This document shows, in pieces, positions 37,738-46,631 of a stretch of DNA of 64,000 bases. Position 1 is the stretch's first letter. Every line of letters begins with the position of its first letter. A program made the position numbers and the translations under genes. Below the pieces are notes generated by a model. The model saw nothing but the letters and a program-made list of their open reading frames with translations, did no database searches and had not been told where the DNA came from. The DNA comes from Pseudomonadota bacterium (GTDB lineage Bacteria > Pseudomonadota > Gammaproteobacteria > Burkholderiales > Thiobacteraceae), in the NCBI GenBank assembly GCA_021812385.1, contig JAKANO010000003.1:62001-126000 (forward strand), in the 5' to 3' direction.

Positions 37738-37929
37738 GGTGATTCCTTGAAAACCTTACGTGGGAAAACTTTCGTGGTTTACGACCTGTAAATTTTGCCT
37801 CGTCATTGCCAAGAATAGCCTCTTGCCTTGGATTTGCAAGCGGGCGCGCCTGTTGCGCTAGCGGTCACTGGCGGCGACAGCTAAAATAGCTTGTTTTTTC
37901 CATATAGAGCGGCCTGTCCGCAAATCATC

Positions 37930-39150
37930 ATGAGCCAAGATACCCCTATCGACGACAAGCGCCAACAGGCGCTCGCCTACCATCAGTTTCCGAAACCGGG
38001 CAAGTTATCGGTGGAAGCGACCAAACCCTGCGTCACGGCGACCGACCTAAGCCTGGCGTATAGCCCGGGCGTGGCCGAACCCGTGCGCGAAATCGCGCGC
38101 GATGCGGAGAACGCCTATCGCTATACCAATAAAGGTAATTTGGTGGCGGTGATTACTGACGGTACGGCGATTCTGGGCTTGGGCAATCTCGGCCCCCTGG
38201 CCTCCAAGCCGGTGATGGAAGGCAAAGCCGTGCTGTTCAAGCGTTTTGCCGGCATCGACGTATTCGACATCGAAGTGGCGGCCACTTCAACGGCGCATTT
38301 CATCGACACCGTGGCGGCGATCGCGCCCACCTTCGGCGGCATCAACTTGGAAGATATCGCCGCGCCGCATTGCTTTGAGATCGAAAAAGCGCTGACAGCG
38401 CGCCTGGATATCCCGGTGTTTCATGACGATCAGCACGGCACGGCGGTGATTATCTGCGCCGGCTTGTTGAATGCGCTGGAAGTGCAGGGCAAGCAATTGC
38501 CAAGCGCAAAAATCGTGTGTCTGGGCGCGGGTGCGGCCGGGTTGGCCTCGCTGAATATGTTGATGGCGATGGGCGCGCAGCGCGAAAATATTCTGGTGGT
38601 GGATAGCAAAGGCGTGCTGCATGCCGAGCGCACTGATCTCAACGATTACAAAAAGCCCTTCGCCCAAGCCACCGAGCGCCGCACCCTGGCCGACGCGATG
38701 CGCGGCGCGGATGTGTTCATCGGCGTTTCCGGCCCGAATTTGGTGACGCCGGAAATGCTGCAAAGCATGGCGCCCAATCCGGTGGTGTTCGCGCTGGCCA
38801 ATCCCGATCCGGAAATTCATCCCGCCCTCGCGCATGCGGCGCGCAACGATTTGATCATGGCCACCGGGCGCACCGATTTCCCGAATCAAGTGAATAACGT
38901 GCTGGGCTTTCCGTTTATCTTTCGCGGCGCCTTGGATGCGCGCGCCAAGCAAATTACCCGCGCCATGTTGATCGCCGCGGTGAAGGCGATTTCAGCCTTG
39001 GCCAAAGAACCGGTGCCGCAAGTGGTGCTGGATGCGTATCAACTGAAATCGCTGTCCTTCGGCCGGGATTACATCCTGCCCAAACCGTTCGATCCGCGAC
39101 TCATCGAGCGCGTGCCACCGGCCGTGGCTGCTGCTGTCGGCGGAGCCTGA
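37930..39150 (+). CDS. maeB: NADP-type malic enzyme (short form)
   Basis: This enzyme decarboxylates malate to pyruvate with NAD(P)+. It has an N-terminal catalytic domain ([14 protein letters not shown], then [16 protein letters not shown]) and a Rossmann domain ([16 protein letters not shown]). At 406 residues it lacks the C-terminal phosphotransacetylase-like domain of long MaeB proteins. The ATG at 37930 is chosen over the open frame from 37891. Its stop overlaps the following glycosyltransferase start (TGATG). Confidence 0.93.
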   Translation: MSQDTPIDDKRQQALAYHQFPKPGKLSVEATKPCVTATDLSLAYSPGVAEPVREIARDAENAYRYTNKGNLVAVITDGTAILGLGNLGPLASKPVMEGKAVLFKRFAGIDVFDIEVAATSTAHFIDTVAAIAPTFGGINLEDIAAPHCFEIEKALTARLDIPVFHDDQHGTAVIICAGLLNALEVQGKQLPSAKIVCLGAGAAGLASLNMLMAMGAQRENILVVDSKGVLHAERTDLNDYKKPFAQATERRTLADAMRGADVFIGVSGPNLVTPEMLQSMAPNPVVFALANPDPEIHPALAHAARNDLIMATGRTDFPNQVNNVLGFPFIFRGALDARAKQITRAMLIAAVKAISALAKEPVPQVVLDAYQLKSLSFGRDYILPKPFDPRLIERVPPAVAAAVGGA

Positions 39151-40811
39151 TGCGCAACGATCTCTGGGCCGAAGCCACGCAGGATGAATCGCGCAAGCTC
39201 GGCTTGCTGATGCTGCTGTGCTTGGCCTGGCTGATTCCCGGACTGATCGGACATGCGCCGTGGAAGCCGGACGAGGCGGGCGCCTTCGGTATCGTGTATC
39301 ACATGCTAAAAAGCGGCGAGTGGCTGGTGCCTACGCTCGCGGGTGAACCCGATCTCACTTTCGGCCCTTTGTATTATTGGACCGCAGCGCTGTTCGCCAA
39401 TCTGTTTTCCTGGGCCATGCCAGTGTATGACGCCGCGCGCTTGGCGAGCGCTTTTTACATGGTGCTCACCATGGCGGCATTGGCCATGGCGGCGCGCGAA
39501 TTGTATGGCCCGACCATGCAACGCTTGGCCTTGGCCTTGCTCATCGGCAGCGTTGGCCTGGTAACGCACGCGCACGAAATGGTCACCGATACCGCCTTGC
39601 TGGCGGGTTATGCTTTGGTGTTGTGGGGCTTTGCGCTCAGCGCACGTCGGCCTAATCTGGCGGGGATGTTGATTGGCCTGGGTGTCGGTGTTGCGTTTCT
39701 GTCGCGCGGCATCGTGCCATTGGCGGTGGTGATCCTGTGTGCGGCATTGTTGCCGATATTTCAAAATTGGCGCAACCGGCGCTACGCTTACACGCTGCTG
39801 ATTGCCTTGCTGGTGAGCTTGCCTTTCCTGACGATCTGGCCCTGGCTGCTGCACCACTTTGCGCGCAGCGCCTTCTTTCAATGGTGGCGGGTAGAGAATA
39901 TTCCGCTGCTGGCCAAGTTCTCGATCACATTCGCACGCAACGAGTTGCTGTATTTTTTACGCTTGTTGCCGTGGTTTGCATGGCCGGTATTGCCGATTAC
40001 GCTGTGGACGCTGTGGGGCTATCGTGCGCGATTGTTGCGCGAAACACGCTTCCAACTGCCGCTGCTGTTTTTCTGCATCACCTTTGTATTCACCGTATTG
40101 AACGCCGAAGCGCGCGACATTCACGCCTTGCCCGTGTTGCTGCCCCTGACCTTGCTGGCGGTGCCCGGTGCAGAAACGCTCCGGCGCGGCGCCGCCAACG
40201 CCTTGGGTTCGTTCGGCATCATGACGTTCGGCTTGCTGGGAATCTTTTTATGGTTTTCCTGGACCACGTTGATGACGGGGCATCCTGAGCGATTCTTCCA
40301 TCATCTCCTGAAATTTCAGCCAGGCTTTAAGCCGCATTTCGAGTGGCTGTCCTTTAGCTTTGCGCTACTGCTAACGATTCTGTGGTTATTGCCGCTGCGC
40401 GATTCTTTGCGTTCCGGGCGGCGCGCCGTGTTCCATTGGGCGGCGGGGGTTACCCTGGTATGGGGTTTGGGCACCACGCTCATGCTGCCCTGGCTCGATC
40501 ATAGCAAGCGCTATTCCACGGTGGTGCTGGCATTGAAACGGCATTTGCCGGCGCACTACAACTGTATCGGCAGCGCCGGCTTGGGCGAACCGCAGCGCGG
40601 CGTGCTTTATTACTATGCCGGCATTGTCACTACGCGCAGCGAACGCGCGGAGTATGCCGCTTATGGCTGCGACTTGTTTTTGTTGCAGACCGATCCGCGT
40701 CACCCCAATGCGCGACCGGGCCAGGGCTGGGTTAAATTGTGGCAGGGCAGTCGTCCCGGCGATAAGTCAGAGGCTTTTGTGTTATACCGACAACGGATTG
40801 CAGCGCGATGA
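39150..40811 (+). CDS. GT-C glycosyltransferase of the ArnT/GT39-like superfamily (first of two)
   Basis: This 553-residue polytopic inner-membrane protein has about a dozen membrane segments and the catalytic-type first periplasmic loop HAPWKPDEAGAFG. PLYYWTAALFANLF follows, a pattern seen in ArnT and PMT-like enzymes that use polyprenyl-phosphate sugars. It overlaps malic enzyme by 1 base and the next glycosyltransferase by 4. The acceptor and sugar are unknown. Confidence 0.85.
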   Translation: MRNDLWAEATQDESRKLGLLMLLCLAWLIPGLIGHAPWKPDEAGAFGIVYHMLKSGEWLVPTLAGEPDLTFGPLYYWTAALFANLFSWAMPVYDAARLASAFYMVLTMAALAMAARELYGPTMQRLALALLIGSVGLVTHAHEMVTDTALLAGYALVLWGFALSARRPNLAGMLIGLGVGVAFLSRGIVPLAVVILCAALLPIFQNWRNRRYAYTLLIALLVSLPFLTIWPWLLHHFARSAFFQWWRVENIPLLAKFSITFARNELLYFLRLLPWFAWPVLPITLWTLWGYRARLLRETRFQLPLLFFCITFVFTVLNAEARDIHALPVLLPLTLLAVPGAETLRRGAANALGSFGIMTFGLLGIFLWFSWTTLMTGHPERFFHHLLKFQPGFKPHFEWLSFSFALLLTILWLLPLRDSLRSGRRAVFHWAAGVTLVWGLGTTLMLPWLDHSKRYSTVVLALKRHLPAHYNCIGSAGLGEPQRGVLYYYAGIVTTRSERAEYAAYGCDLFLLQTDPRHPNARPGQGWVKLWQGSRPGDKSEAFVLYRQRIAAR

Positions 40812-42349
40812 TGAATTTGACACCAGCGAATTTCAATGTGCGTAAGTGGTTGCTGCCGGCATTCTTCATCACGCTTGCGATCAAACTGGTGTTGGCTGCG
40901 TCCATTCCCTTTTCCGGCGATGAAGCGTATTTCTTGATTTGGGGCCAACACCCCGATTTCGGTTTTTACGATCATCCGCCGATGGTGGGCTGGTTGTTAT
41001 GGCTCATGCTGCGCTTGAGCGATGCGGAATGGGTGCTGCGTTTGCCGGTGGTGCTGTTCACCAACTTCATCGGCTATGGCCTGTATCGGCTGTTGCGCGA
41101 TTGGGATGCGGAAAAAGCCGCCTGGGCTGCATTGCTGTTCTTGGTCTCGCCGATCAATTTAATGGGCGTTCTCATCACCACGGACGCAGGGCTGATTTTG
41201 TTCAGCTTCCTCTGCGTGTGGTGGCTGTCGCGCGCCATGCAAAGCGGCTTGACCAAACATTTTGTTTGGGCCGGCCTGGCTTTCGGTTTTGCTTGTTTGT
41301 CGAAGTATTTCGCCGCGTTGCTGGGGATCGCGATTCTGCTGTATTGGGCCACGACGCCGCAAGCGCGCGCCAAGAGTCGCGGTTTCGTTTGGTTTTGCGC
41401 GGCCACCCTGCCGGCCATTGCATTGAACGCCTATTGGAACTACGGCCACTGCTGGGCGAACATCATGTTCAATGTGTATAACCGGCACGAGAATGCCGGC
41501 TTCGCGTGGCACAAGCCCATCTATTACCTGGCCATGCAGTTGTATCTGCTAACACCGCTGGCGGCGTGGTTCTTGTTCAAGCAGCGACAGCGCGCAACGG
41601 CGCTTCTAACAGAGCAGCGCTTCCGTTTATTCGCCTGGGTATTCGCGGTACCGATGCTGATATTTGCCTTGATCTCTTTCGAGAAGGTGATCGGCTGGCA
41701 TTGGGTGTTGTCGTTTTATCCCTTTATGTTTGCGTTGCTGGTTTGGTGGTTGGACTTGGATAAGCTACGCAAAATTCTGCGCTTCATGTTGGTATATACC
41801 GGTCTGCATGTGCTGGCGTTTGCCGTGATATTAAGCCTGCCGATTTCAGCTTGGCAGCATACGCCCTATGCCAAGGGCGCCTTGCTGATGTTGAAGCCAA
41901 ACGAGCTATTGGAACAATTGGCGCCCTATCGCGGCAAATATGTCTTGGCCAGCGAAGGCTATTCCATGGCCGCGATTTTGACCTACCATGCCGGCGAAAA
42001 TGTCATCGTGTTCGGTGAGGGCTCGTCGCACGCGCGGCACGACGATATCGTCACCGACTTCCGGCAACTGCAAGGGCGGAATATTCTGGTGCTGTTGAAA
42101 GACCCGCCGGAGTTCGACAAGTACGGCCCCTATTTCAAGTCGATTGAATTCGGTGAAATCAACCTGTACTTCACCAAGTTTTATTTGGTGTTGGGCAGCG
42201 GCTTGAACTATGAAGCGTATCGCGAAGGCGTGTTGCGTCGCGTCAAGGAGCAATACTATGCCATTCCCAGTTACTTGCCGGTGGGCGGCTGCTATTTTTG
42301 CGAGCGTTATTTTCCGCAAGAAGGCTGCCGGCCGAAGCGCGCGCCATGA
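40808..42349 (+). CDS. GT-C glycosyltransferase of the GT39 (PMT) superfamily (second of two)
   Basis: This 513-residue polytopic protein carries the GT39 catalytic loop IPFSGDEAYFLIWGQ and the following YDHPPMVGWLLW, a typical DPM-dependent-transferase block. A soluble periplasmic C-terminal region of about 120 residues ends in a Cys-containing tail (GGCYFCERYFPQEGC). Its start and stop both overlap neighbours through ATGA, so it is tightly coupled to the first transferase and the UbiA-type gene. Confidence 0.87.
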   Translation: MMNLTPANFNVRKWLLPAFFITLAIKLVLAASIPFSGDEAYFLIWGQHPDFGFYDHPPMVGWLLWLMLRLSDAEWVLRLPVVLFTNFIGYGLYRLLRDWDAEKAAWAALLFLVSPINLMGVLITTDAGLILFSFLCVWWLSRAMQSGLTKHFVWAGLAFGFACLSKYFAALLGIAILLYWATTPQARAKSRGFVWFCAATLPAIALNAYWNYGHCWANIMFNVYNRHENAGFAWHKPIYYLAMQLYLLTPLAAWFLFKQRQRATALLTEQRFRLFAWVFAVPMLIFALISFEKVIGWHWVLSFYPFMFALLVWWLDLDKLRKILRFMLVYTGLHVLAFAVILSLPISAWQHTPYAKGALLMLKPNELLEQLAPYRGKYVLASEGYSMAAILTYHAGENVIVFGEGSSHARHDDIVTDFRQLQGRNILVLLKDPPEFDKYGPYFKSIEFGEINLYFTKFYLVLGSGLNYEAYREGVLRRVKEQYYAIPSYLPVGGCYFCERYFPQEGCRPKRAP

Positions 42350-43224
42350 ATAGCGTATTCGAGTTGCTGCGGCTGTTGCGCCCCAAGCATTGGGTGAAAA
42401 GCCTGTTTGTTTTTGCCGGACTTTTCTTTGGCCATGCCTTGGGCGATACAGTCCTGGTGTGGCATGTGGTCGCGGCAGCAGTCGGGTTCTCACTGGTATC
42501 CAGTGCGGTTTATATCATCAACGATATTGCCGATCGCGATGCGGATCGACGCCATCCGGTGAAGTGCGAACGGCCGCTCGCCAAAGGTTCGGTGAGCGTG
42601 GCCGCGGCGGTCGTGCTGGCTTTGCTGGTGGGCGTCGTGGGCGGTGTGGCCGGATATGTCGCCTCCCCCTTGGTGGCGATCCTGTTGGGGCTCTATGGCG
42701 TCTTGAATATCGCCTATAGCTTTGGGCTGAAGCGCGTGGTGCTCCTGGATGTGTTCATCATCGCCGCCGGCTTTATGCTGCGACTGCTGGCCGGCACCAG
42801 CGGTGTTGGGATTCAGCCTTCGCAGTGGTTGCTGCTGTGCGGCTTGATGCTGACCTTGTTCCTGGGCTTCGTGAAGCGCCGCGCCGAGCTGGGGGCGGAA
42901 AGCGATAGCGATAAAGACCTGCAACGCAAAGTGCTGCGCTATTACAGCCCGGCCTTGCTCGACGGTCTCATTACCATCACCGCGGCCTGTATTATCATGA
43001 GCTACAGCCTGTACACGCTGAGCCCCGAGACGATCGCGCTGCACCGCACCCCGTGGCTGATGTTGACGGTGCCATTTGTGATTTTCGGTGTGTTTCGCTA
43101 TTTGTTCCTGCTGCATTACCACCAGCAAGGAGAGGATGCCGCCACCGAAGCGGTGCGCGATCCGCAATTGTTTATTACCGTTGTGTTGTGGCTGGGGACA
43201 ACGCAGTGGCTGTTGGCGCGCTAA
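42346..43224 (+). CDS. UbiA-family decaprenyl-phosphate phosphoribosyltransferase-like protein
   Basis: This 292-residue protein has eight to nine membrane segments. The first Asp-rich motif NDIADRDADRRHPVKCERP and the second near LLDVFIIAAGFMLRLLAG match DPPR synthases that join PRPP to decaprenyl phosphate. They differ from UbiA proper and from haem O synthase. The ATG at 42346 overlaps the glycosyltransferase stop. Together with the two GT-C genes it suggests a lipid-linked pentose (ribose or arabinose type) pathway for surface modification, which is inference. Confidence 0.83.
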   Translation: MNSVFELLRLLRPKHWVKSLFVFAGLFFGHALGDTVLVWHVVAAAVGFSLVSSAVYIINDIADRDADRRHPVKCERPLAKGSVSVAAAVVLALLVGVVGGVAGYVASPLVAILLGLYGVLNIAYSFGLKRVVLLDVFIIAAGFMLRLLAGTSGVGIQPSQWLLLCGLMLTLFLGFVKRRAELGAESDSDKDLQRKVLRYYSPALLDGLITITAACIIMSYSLYTLSPETIALHRTPWLMLTVPFVIFGVFRYLFLLHYHQQGEDAATEAVRDPQLFITVVLWLGTTQWLLAR

Positions 43225-43243
43225 ACATTTTAGGGAGTGAGCG

Positions 43244-43771
43244 ATGAAATTCGTATTGGCCTTGAGCGTATTGGTTTTGCTGGCGGTGTTTGCGCTGCGC
43301 TTGCGCGCTGCGCAAGACGCGCCGCAGGTGGGCGCCATGGCGCCGGATTTCACCTTGCCGGATCAACAGGGCGTGCCACGCCGCTTGAGCGATTATCGCG
43401 GCAAGTGGGTGGTGTTGTATTTTTATCCCAAGGACGAGACGCCCGGTTGCACCAAGGAAGCTTGCGCTTTTCGCGACGATTGGCAGGCGCTGACGGCCTT
43501 GAACGCACAAGTCATCGGCATCAGTTTGGATGACTCCCAGTCGCATGCGGCGTTCGCCAACAAGCATCGCTTACCATTCATGCTGCTGGCCGATGCCAGC
43601 GGCGAAGTGGTGGAACGCTACGGCGCCATGATGAACCTGGTGGTGATGAAGCTGGCCAAGCGCCATACCTATGTAATTGCGCCGGATGGGAAAATTGCCC
43701 AGGTCTACCGCAATGTCGATCCCGGTGGTCATTCGCGGGAAATTATCCAGTTCCTCAAACAGGTTAAATAA
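43244..43771 (+). CDS. bcp: Membrane-anchored peroxiredoxin (PrxQ/Bcp)
   Basis: This 175-residue thiol peroxidase has a peroxidatic Cys69 in YPKDETPGCTKEACAFRDDW and a resolving Cys74 five residues on, the PrxQ pattern. It begins with a hydrophobic segment (residues 3-20), so it may be membrane-attached or exported, unlike typical cytoplasmic Bcp. It follows the UbiA-type gene by 19 bases. Confidence 0.9.
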   Translation: MKFVLALSVLVLLAVFALRLRAAQDAPQVGAMAPDFTLPDQQGVPRRLSDYRGKWVVLYFYPKDETPGCTKEACAFRDDWQALTALNAQVIGISLDDSQSHAAFANKHRLPFMLLADASGEVVERYGAMMNLVVMKLAKRHTYVIAPDGKIAQVYRNVDPGGHSREIIQFLKQVK

Positions 43772-43773
43772 CA

Positions 43774-43836
43774 GGGTGCTGGGACTGGGCTAGGCTCCAG
43801 GTTTTATTTGGTTTTTCTCCTTAGCCCAAGCCCAAG
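43774..43836. repeat. Palindromic intergenic element (CTGGGCT type)
   Basis: The left arm GGGACTGGGCTAGG and right arm CCTTAGCCCAAGCCC are imperfectly complementary around a T-rich loop. The arms are made of CTGGG/GCTGGG repeats. It lies between the peroxiredoxin and YjfB-like genes and may act as a terminator. Confidence 0.6.
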
Positions 43837-43879
43837 ATTGCCGCTAAGCTGAATAACGATACCTTTTTAAGGAAGTGCT

Positions 43880-44086
43880 ATGTCCATCAGCGTTAGCAAT
43901 AGCAGTGCAGTTAGCTCAGCAGTAAGCCAGGCCAACACGCAAGATCAGAAAAGCCTCTTGGTGTTGAAAAAGGCCCTGAACGCGCAAGCCCAGACCGCCG
44001 CCGCCCTGATCGATGCGCTGCCGCAACCACCTTCCAGCAATAATCTGCCGCAGAATTTAGGCCGAACCATCAATACCAAGGCTTAA
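43880..44086 (+). CDS. YjfB-like putative motility protein
   Basis: This 68-residue protein begins with a Ser/Ala-rich helix (SNSSAVSSAVSQANTQDQ), then a second helix (LLVLKKALNAQAQTAAALIDAL) and a flexible tail. This pattern resembles the YjfB family of small proteins sometimes linked to flagella. AAGGAAG lies just upstream of the ATG. The role is unknown, and no flagellar genes lie nearby. Confidence 0.65.
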   Translation: MSISVSNSSAVSSAVSQANTQDQKSLLVLKKALNAQAQTAAALIDALPQPPSSNNLPQNLGRTINTKA

Positions 44087-44141
44087 GCAAGCGCGTTCCG
44101 CAGCCCCGTTAGTGACAGGCCGAGCTTAACATCAGATAATT

Positions 44142-44165
44142 ACGCCCTACTTTTCGGAAGGGCGT
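44142..44165 (+). promoter_or_regulatory. Hairpin covering the sco1 ribosome-binding site
   Basis: The arms ACGCCCT (44142-44148) and AGGGCGT (44159-44165) pair perfectly. The Shine-Dalgarno run GGAAGGG at 44156-44162 is partly inside the 3' arm, 4-10 bases before the ATG at 44169. It might limit translation, but no regulator or ligand is evident. Confidence 0.4.
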
Positions 44166-44168
44166 GCA

Positions 44169-44759
44169 ATGATTTACCGCTTTGCTGGCTTGCTGTTGTT
44201 CTTGTTGTTAAGCGCTTGCAGCCCCAGTGCTCCCACCACAACGCCGTTCCAAGGCACTGATATCACCGGCGTCGATTGGGGCAAGGAACTGCGCCTCACC
44301 GATCACCATGGCCAACGCCGCAGCCTGGCCGATTTTCACGGCAAAGTGGTGGTGCTGTTTTTTGGCTACACCCATTGCCCCGATGTCTGCCCAACCACTC
44401 TGGGCGAGTTGGGCATCACCCTCAAGCGTTTAGGCCCAGACGCCAGCAAGGTCCAGGTGTTGTTCGTGACCCTCGACCCGGCGCGCGATACGCCGGCGGT
44501 GCTGGCGCAGTATGTGCCTTCATTCAACCCCAGCTTTTTAGGGCTCACCGGGACGGATGAGGAAATTGCGCAAGCGGCCAAGTCCTTCAAGGTGTTCTAT
44601 AAGAAACAGGAAAGCAGCTCGCATGCCGGCTACACGCTGGATCACAGCGCCAACACCTTCATCTTCGACCCGCAAGGACGCTTGCGTTTGCTGTTCGGCT
44701 TCGGCGCCGGCGCCGCGCCGCTGGTGCATGACATCCAGCAATTGTTGGCAGGTAAATAA
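44169..44759 (+). CDS. SCO1/SenC-type copper chaperone lipoprotein
   Basis: This 196-residue thioredoxin-fold lipoprotein has the lipobox LLSAC with Cys17. The copper-binding CxxxC is THCPDVCPTT (Cys70, Cys74), and the distal His is in HAGYTLDHSANTFIF. It delivers copper to the CuA site of cytochrome oxidase or acts as a thiol reductase. No oxidase genes are nearby. Confidence 0.92.
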   Translation: MIYRFAGLLLFLLLSACSPSAPTTTPFQGTDITGVDWGKELRLTDHHGQRRSLADFHGKVVVLFFGYTHCPDVCPTTLGELGITLKRLGPDASKVQVLFVTLDPARDTPAVLAQYVPSFNPSFLGLTGTDEEIAQAAKSFKVFYKKQESSSHAGYTLDHSANTFIFDPQGRLRLLFGFGAGAAPLVHDIQQLLAGK

Positions 44760-44793
44760 AAAAGCCTAGCCGGAATTACCCGGCTAGGCTTTT
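44760..44793. terminator. Bidirectional terminator between sco1 and rpoH
   Basis: The stem GCCTAGCCGG / CCGGCTAGGC has an A-rich 5' and T-rich 3' flank, so it works for both convergent genes. Confidence 0.9.
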
Positions 44794-44813
44794 AGTCGAT
44801 CGCAGGCGCCGGT

Positions 44814-45668
44814 TTAAGCGGTTTCCGCTGCGATAATGCTTTTCATTTTCTGCATCGCTTTTTGCTCGATCTGGCGGATGCGTTCGGCGGATACGCCGTA
44901 TTCATCGGCCAATTCATGCAGCGTGCGCGCATCGTTCTCGGTCAACCAGCGCGCTTGAATAATGCGGCGGCTGCGTTCGTCCAGGTGATCCAGTGCTTTG
45001 ACTAAGCCGTTTTCGCGCTGCGCTTCGCTTTGTTTGCACTCTAACTGTAGCGCCGGTTCATCTGCCGGATCGGCCAGATAGGTCAGCGGGCCATAGCTAT
45101 TGTCTTCATCGTCGCCGAGCGGTTCGAGCGCGACATCGCCGCCGTCGATACGGGTTTCCATCTCGACGACTTCTTCCGGCTTCACGCCCAAATCCTTGGC
45201 GATGCGCTTCACTTCGTCAGGCCCTAGGGTGCCCAGCGATTGCTTCATGCTGCGCAGGTTGAAGAACAGTTTGCGCTGCGCTTTGGTGGTGGCGATACGC
45301 ACCATGCGCCAGTTGCGCAGGATGTATTCGTGCATTTCGGCCTTGATCCAGTGGATGGCAAACGACACCAAGCGCACACCGCGCTCCGGGTCGAAACGCT
45401 TCACCGCTTTCATCAGGCCGACATTGCCCTCTTGAATCAAGTCGGCTTGCGGCAGTCCATAACCGGTATAACCGCGGGCGATATGCACCACCACGCGCAA
45501 ATGCGACATCACCAGCATGCGGGCGGCTTCAACATCGCTTTCATCGCGCAGGCGACGGGCGTAGCTGGATTCTTGTTCTGCACTAAGCACCGGTAAAGCC
45601 TTTGTAGCCTGGATATAGCTTTCCAGGGTACCCAGCGCGGGGTTGGGGAAGGCAAGGGCGTTGCTCAT
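44814..45668 (-). CDS. rpoH: RNA polymerase heat-shock sigma factor RpoH
   Basis: This 284-residue sigma-32 has region 2 motifs GLPQADLIQEGNVGLMKAV and FDPERGVRLVSFAIHWIKAEM, the RpoH box QRKLFFNLR near residue 132, and a region 4 ending with GVSAERIRQIEQKAMQKMKS. A CIRCE operator lies 38-64 bases upstream of the start codon, indicating repression by HrcA in addition to RpoH feedback control. Confidence 0.96.
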   Translation of the reverse strand: MSNALAFPNPALGTLESYIQATKALPVLSAEQESSYARRLRDESDVEAARMLVMSHLRVVVHIARGYTGYGLPQADLIQEGNVGLMKAVKRFDPERGVRLVSFAIHWIKAEMHEYILRNWRMVRIATTKAQRKLFFNLRSMKQSLGTLGPDEVKRIAKDLGVKPEEVVEMETRIDGGDVALEPLGDDEDNSYGPLTYLADPADEPALQLECKQSEAQRENGLVKALDHLDERSRRIIQARWLTENDARTLHELADEYGVSAERIRQIEQKAMQKMKSIIAAETA

Positions 45669-45705
45669 TAAGGTTCTCCTCTAAATTAAGGCGTGCCGGA
45701 ATATA

Positions 45706-45732
45706 TTAGCACTCTGTTATTGAGAGTGCCAA
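45706..45732 (-). promoter_or_regulatory. CIRCE operator (HrcA site) upstream of rpoH
   Basis: TTAGCACTC, nine bases, then GAGTGCCAA matches the CIRCE consensus TTAGCACTC-N9-GAGTGCTAA with one mismatch. It is placed in the rpoH leader/promoter region. HrcA binds such sites to repress chaperone genes until heat shock. Confidence 0.9.
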
Positions 45733-45860
45733 TACAATCATTTGTTCCATGTTGAGCTCCAAAAAATGCATAATTTTTTCAGTTTTGAAAGCTGCATGCA
45801 TCCTGGATAAATATAAAAAAATCCAATAAAATCAATAAATATAAATAGTGTTAGCGCTTA

Positions 45861-46631
45861 CTATTGGTTGACTGGAACATAGTTGGCGATGTTCACAAAA
45901 TCGGCGACGCTGAGGTTCTCCGCGCGCCACCCGGCATCAATACCCAGCGCTTGGAAATCTTTGTCTTGGAGATAAGTTTTGAGCGTGTTGCGCAAAGTTT
46001 TACGGCGCATGGAAAAGGCTGCGATGACGATATCAGCGAACTTAGCCTCGTCCTGCGCCAGGTAGGGCAAGGGGTGCAGCGGCAGCATGCGCACAAAGCT
46101 GGAGGTGACCTTAGGCGGCGGGTGGAAGGCGGCGCCCGGCACGTCGAACAAGGGCAGGATTTGGAAGCGGTATTGCAGCATTACCGAGAGCCGGCCGTAG
46201 GCGGAGGTCGAGGGCGCAGCCGCCATGCGATCCACCACTTCTTTTTGCAGCATGAAGTGCATGTCGCGGATCTGCGGGGCAAACTGTGCGAGATGAAACA
46301 GCAAGGGCGTGGAAATGTTGTAGGGCAAGTTGCCGACGATGCGCAACTGCGCGCCAAGCAGGGAGAAATCGAATTCCAGCGCATCGCCGGCGTGTATCGT
46401 GAGTTGCGACGGCGCATAGGTTTGCTGCAGGCGCGCGATCAAATCGCGGTCGATTTCAACCGCATGCAAATGGGGAATTTGCGTCAGCAACGGCCGCGTC
46501 AACGCGCCCAGGCCGGGGCCAATTTCCACCAGCGTATCGGTAGGTAAAGGGCGAATCGCGTCAATGCAGGCGCGCACGAATTGCGCGTCTTGCAAAAAGT
46601 TCTGGCCGAAGCGTTTACGCGCGATGTGCAT
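45861..46631 (-). CDS. rsmA: 16S rRNA dimethyladenosine transferase RsmA
   Basis: RsmA (KsgA) dimethylates A1518/A1519 of 16S rRNA. ARKRFGQNFL at the start, SAM motif LVEIGPGLGALTRPLL and catalytic NLPYNIS are present. The ATG at 46631 gives 256 residues; the longer open frame to 46721 overlaps pdxA. It overlaps the pdxA end by 17 bases, as in the E. coli lptD-surA-pdxA-rsmA order. Confidence 0.95.
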   Translation of the reverse strand: MHIARKRFGQNFLQDAQFVRACIDAIRPLPTDTLVEIGPGLGALTRPLLTQIPHLHAVEIDRDLIARLQQTYAPSQLTIHAGDALEFDFSLLGAQLRIVGNLPYNISTPLLFHLAQFAPQIRDMHFMLQKEVVDRMAAAPSTSAYGRLSVMLQYRFQILPLFDVPGAAFHPPPKVTSSFVRMLPLHPLPYLAQDEAKFADIVIAAFSMRRKTLRNTLKTYLQDKDFQALGIDAGWRAENLSVADFVNIANYVPVNQ

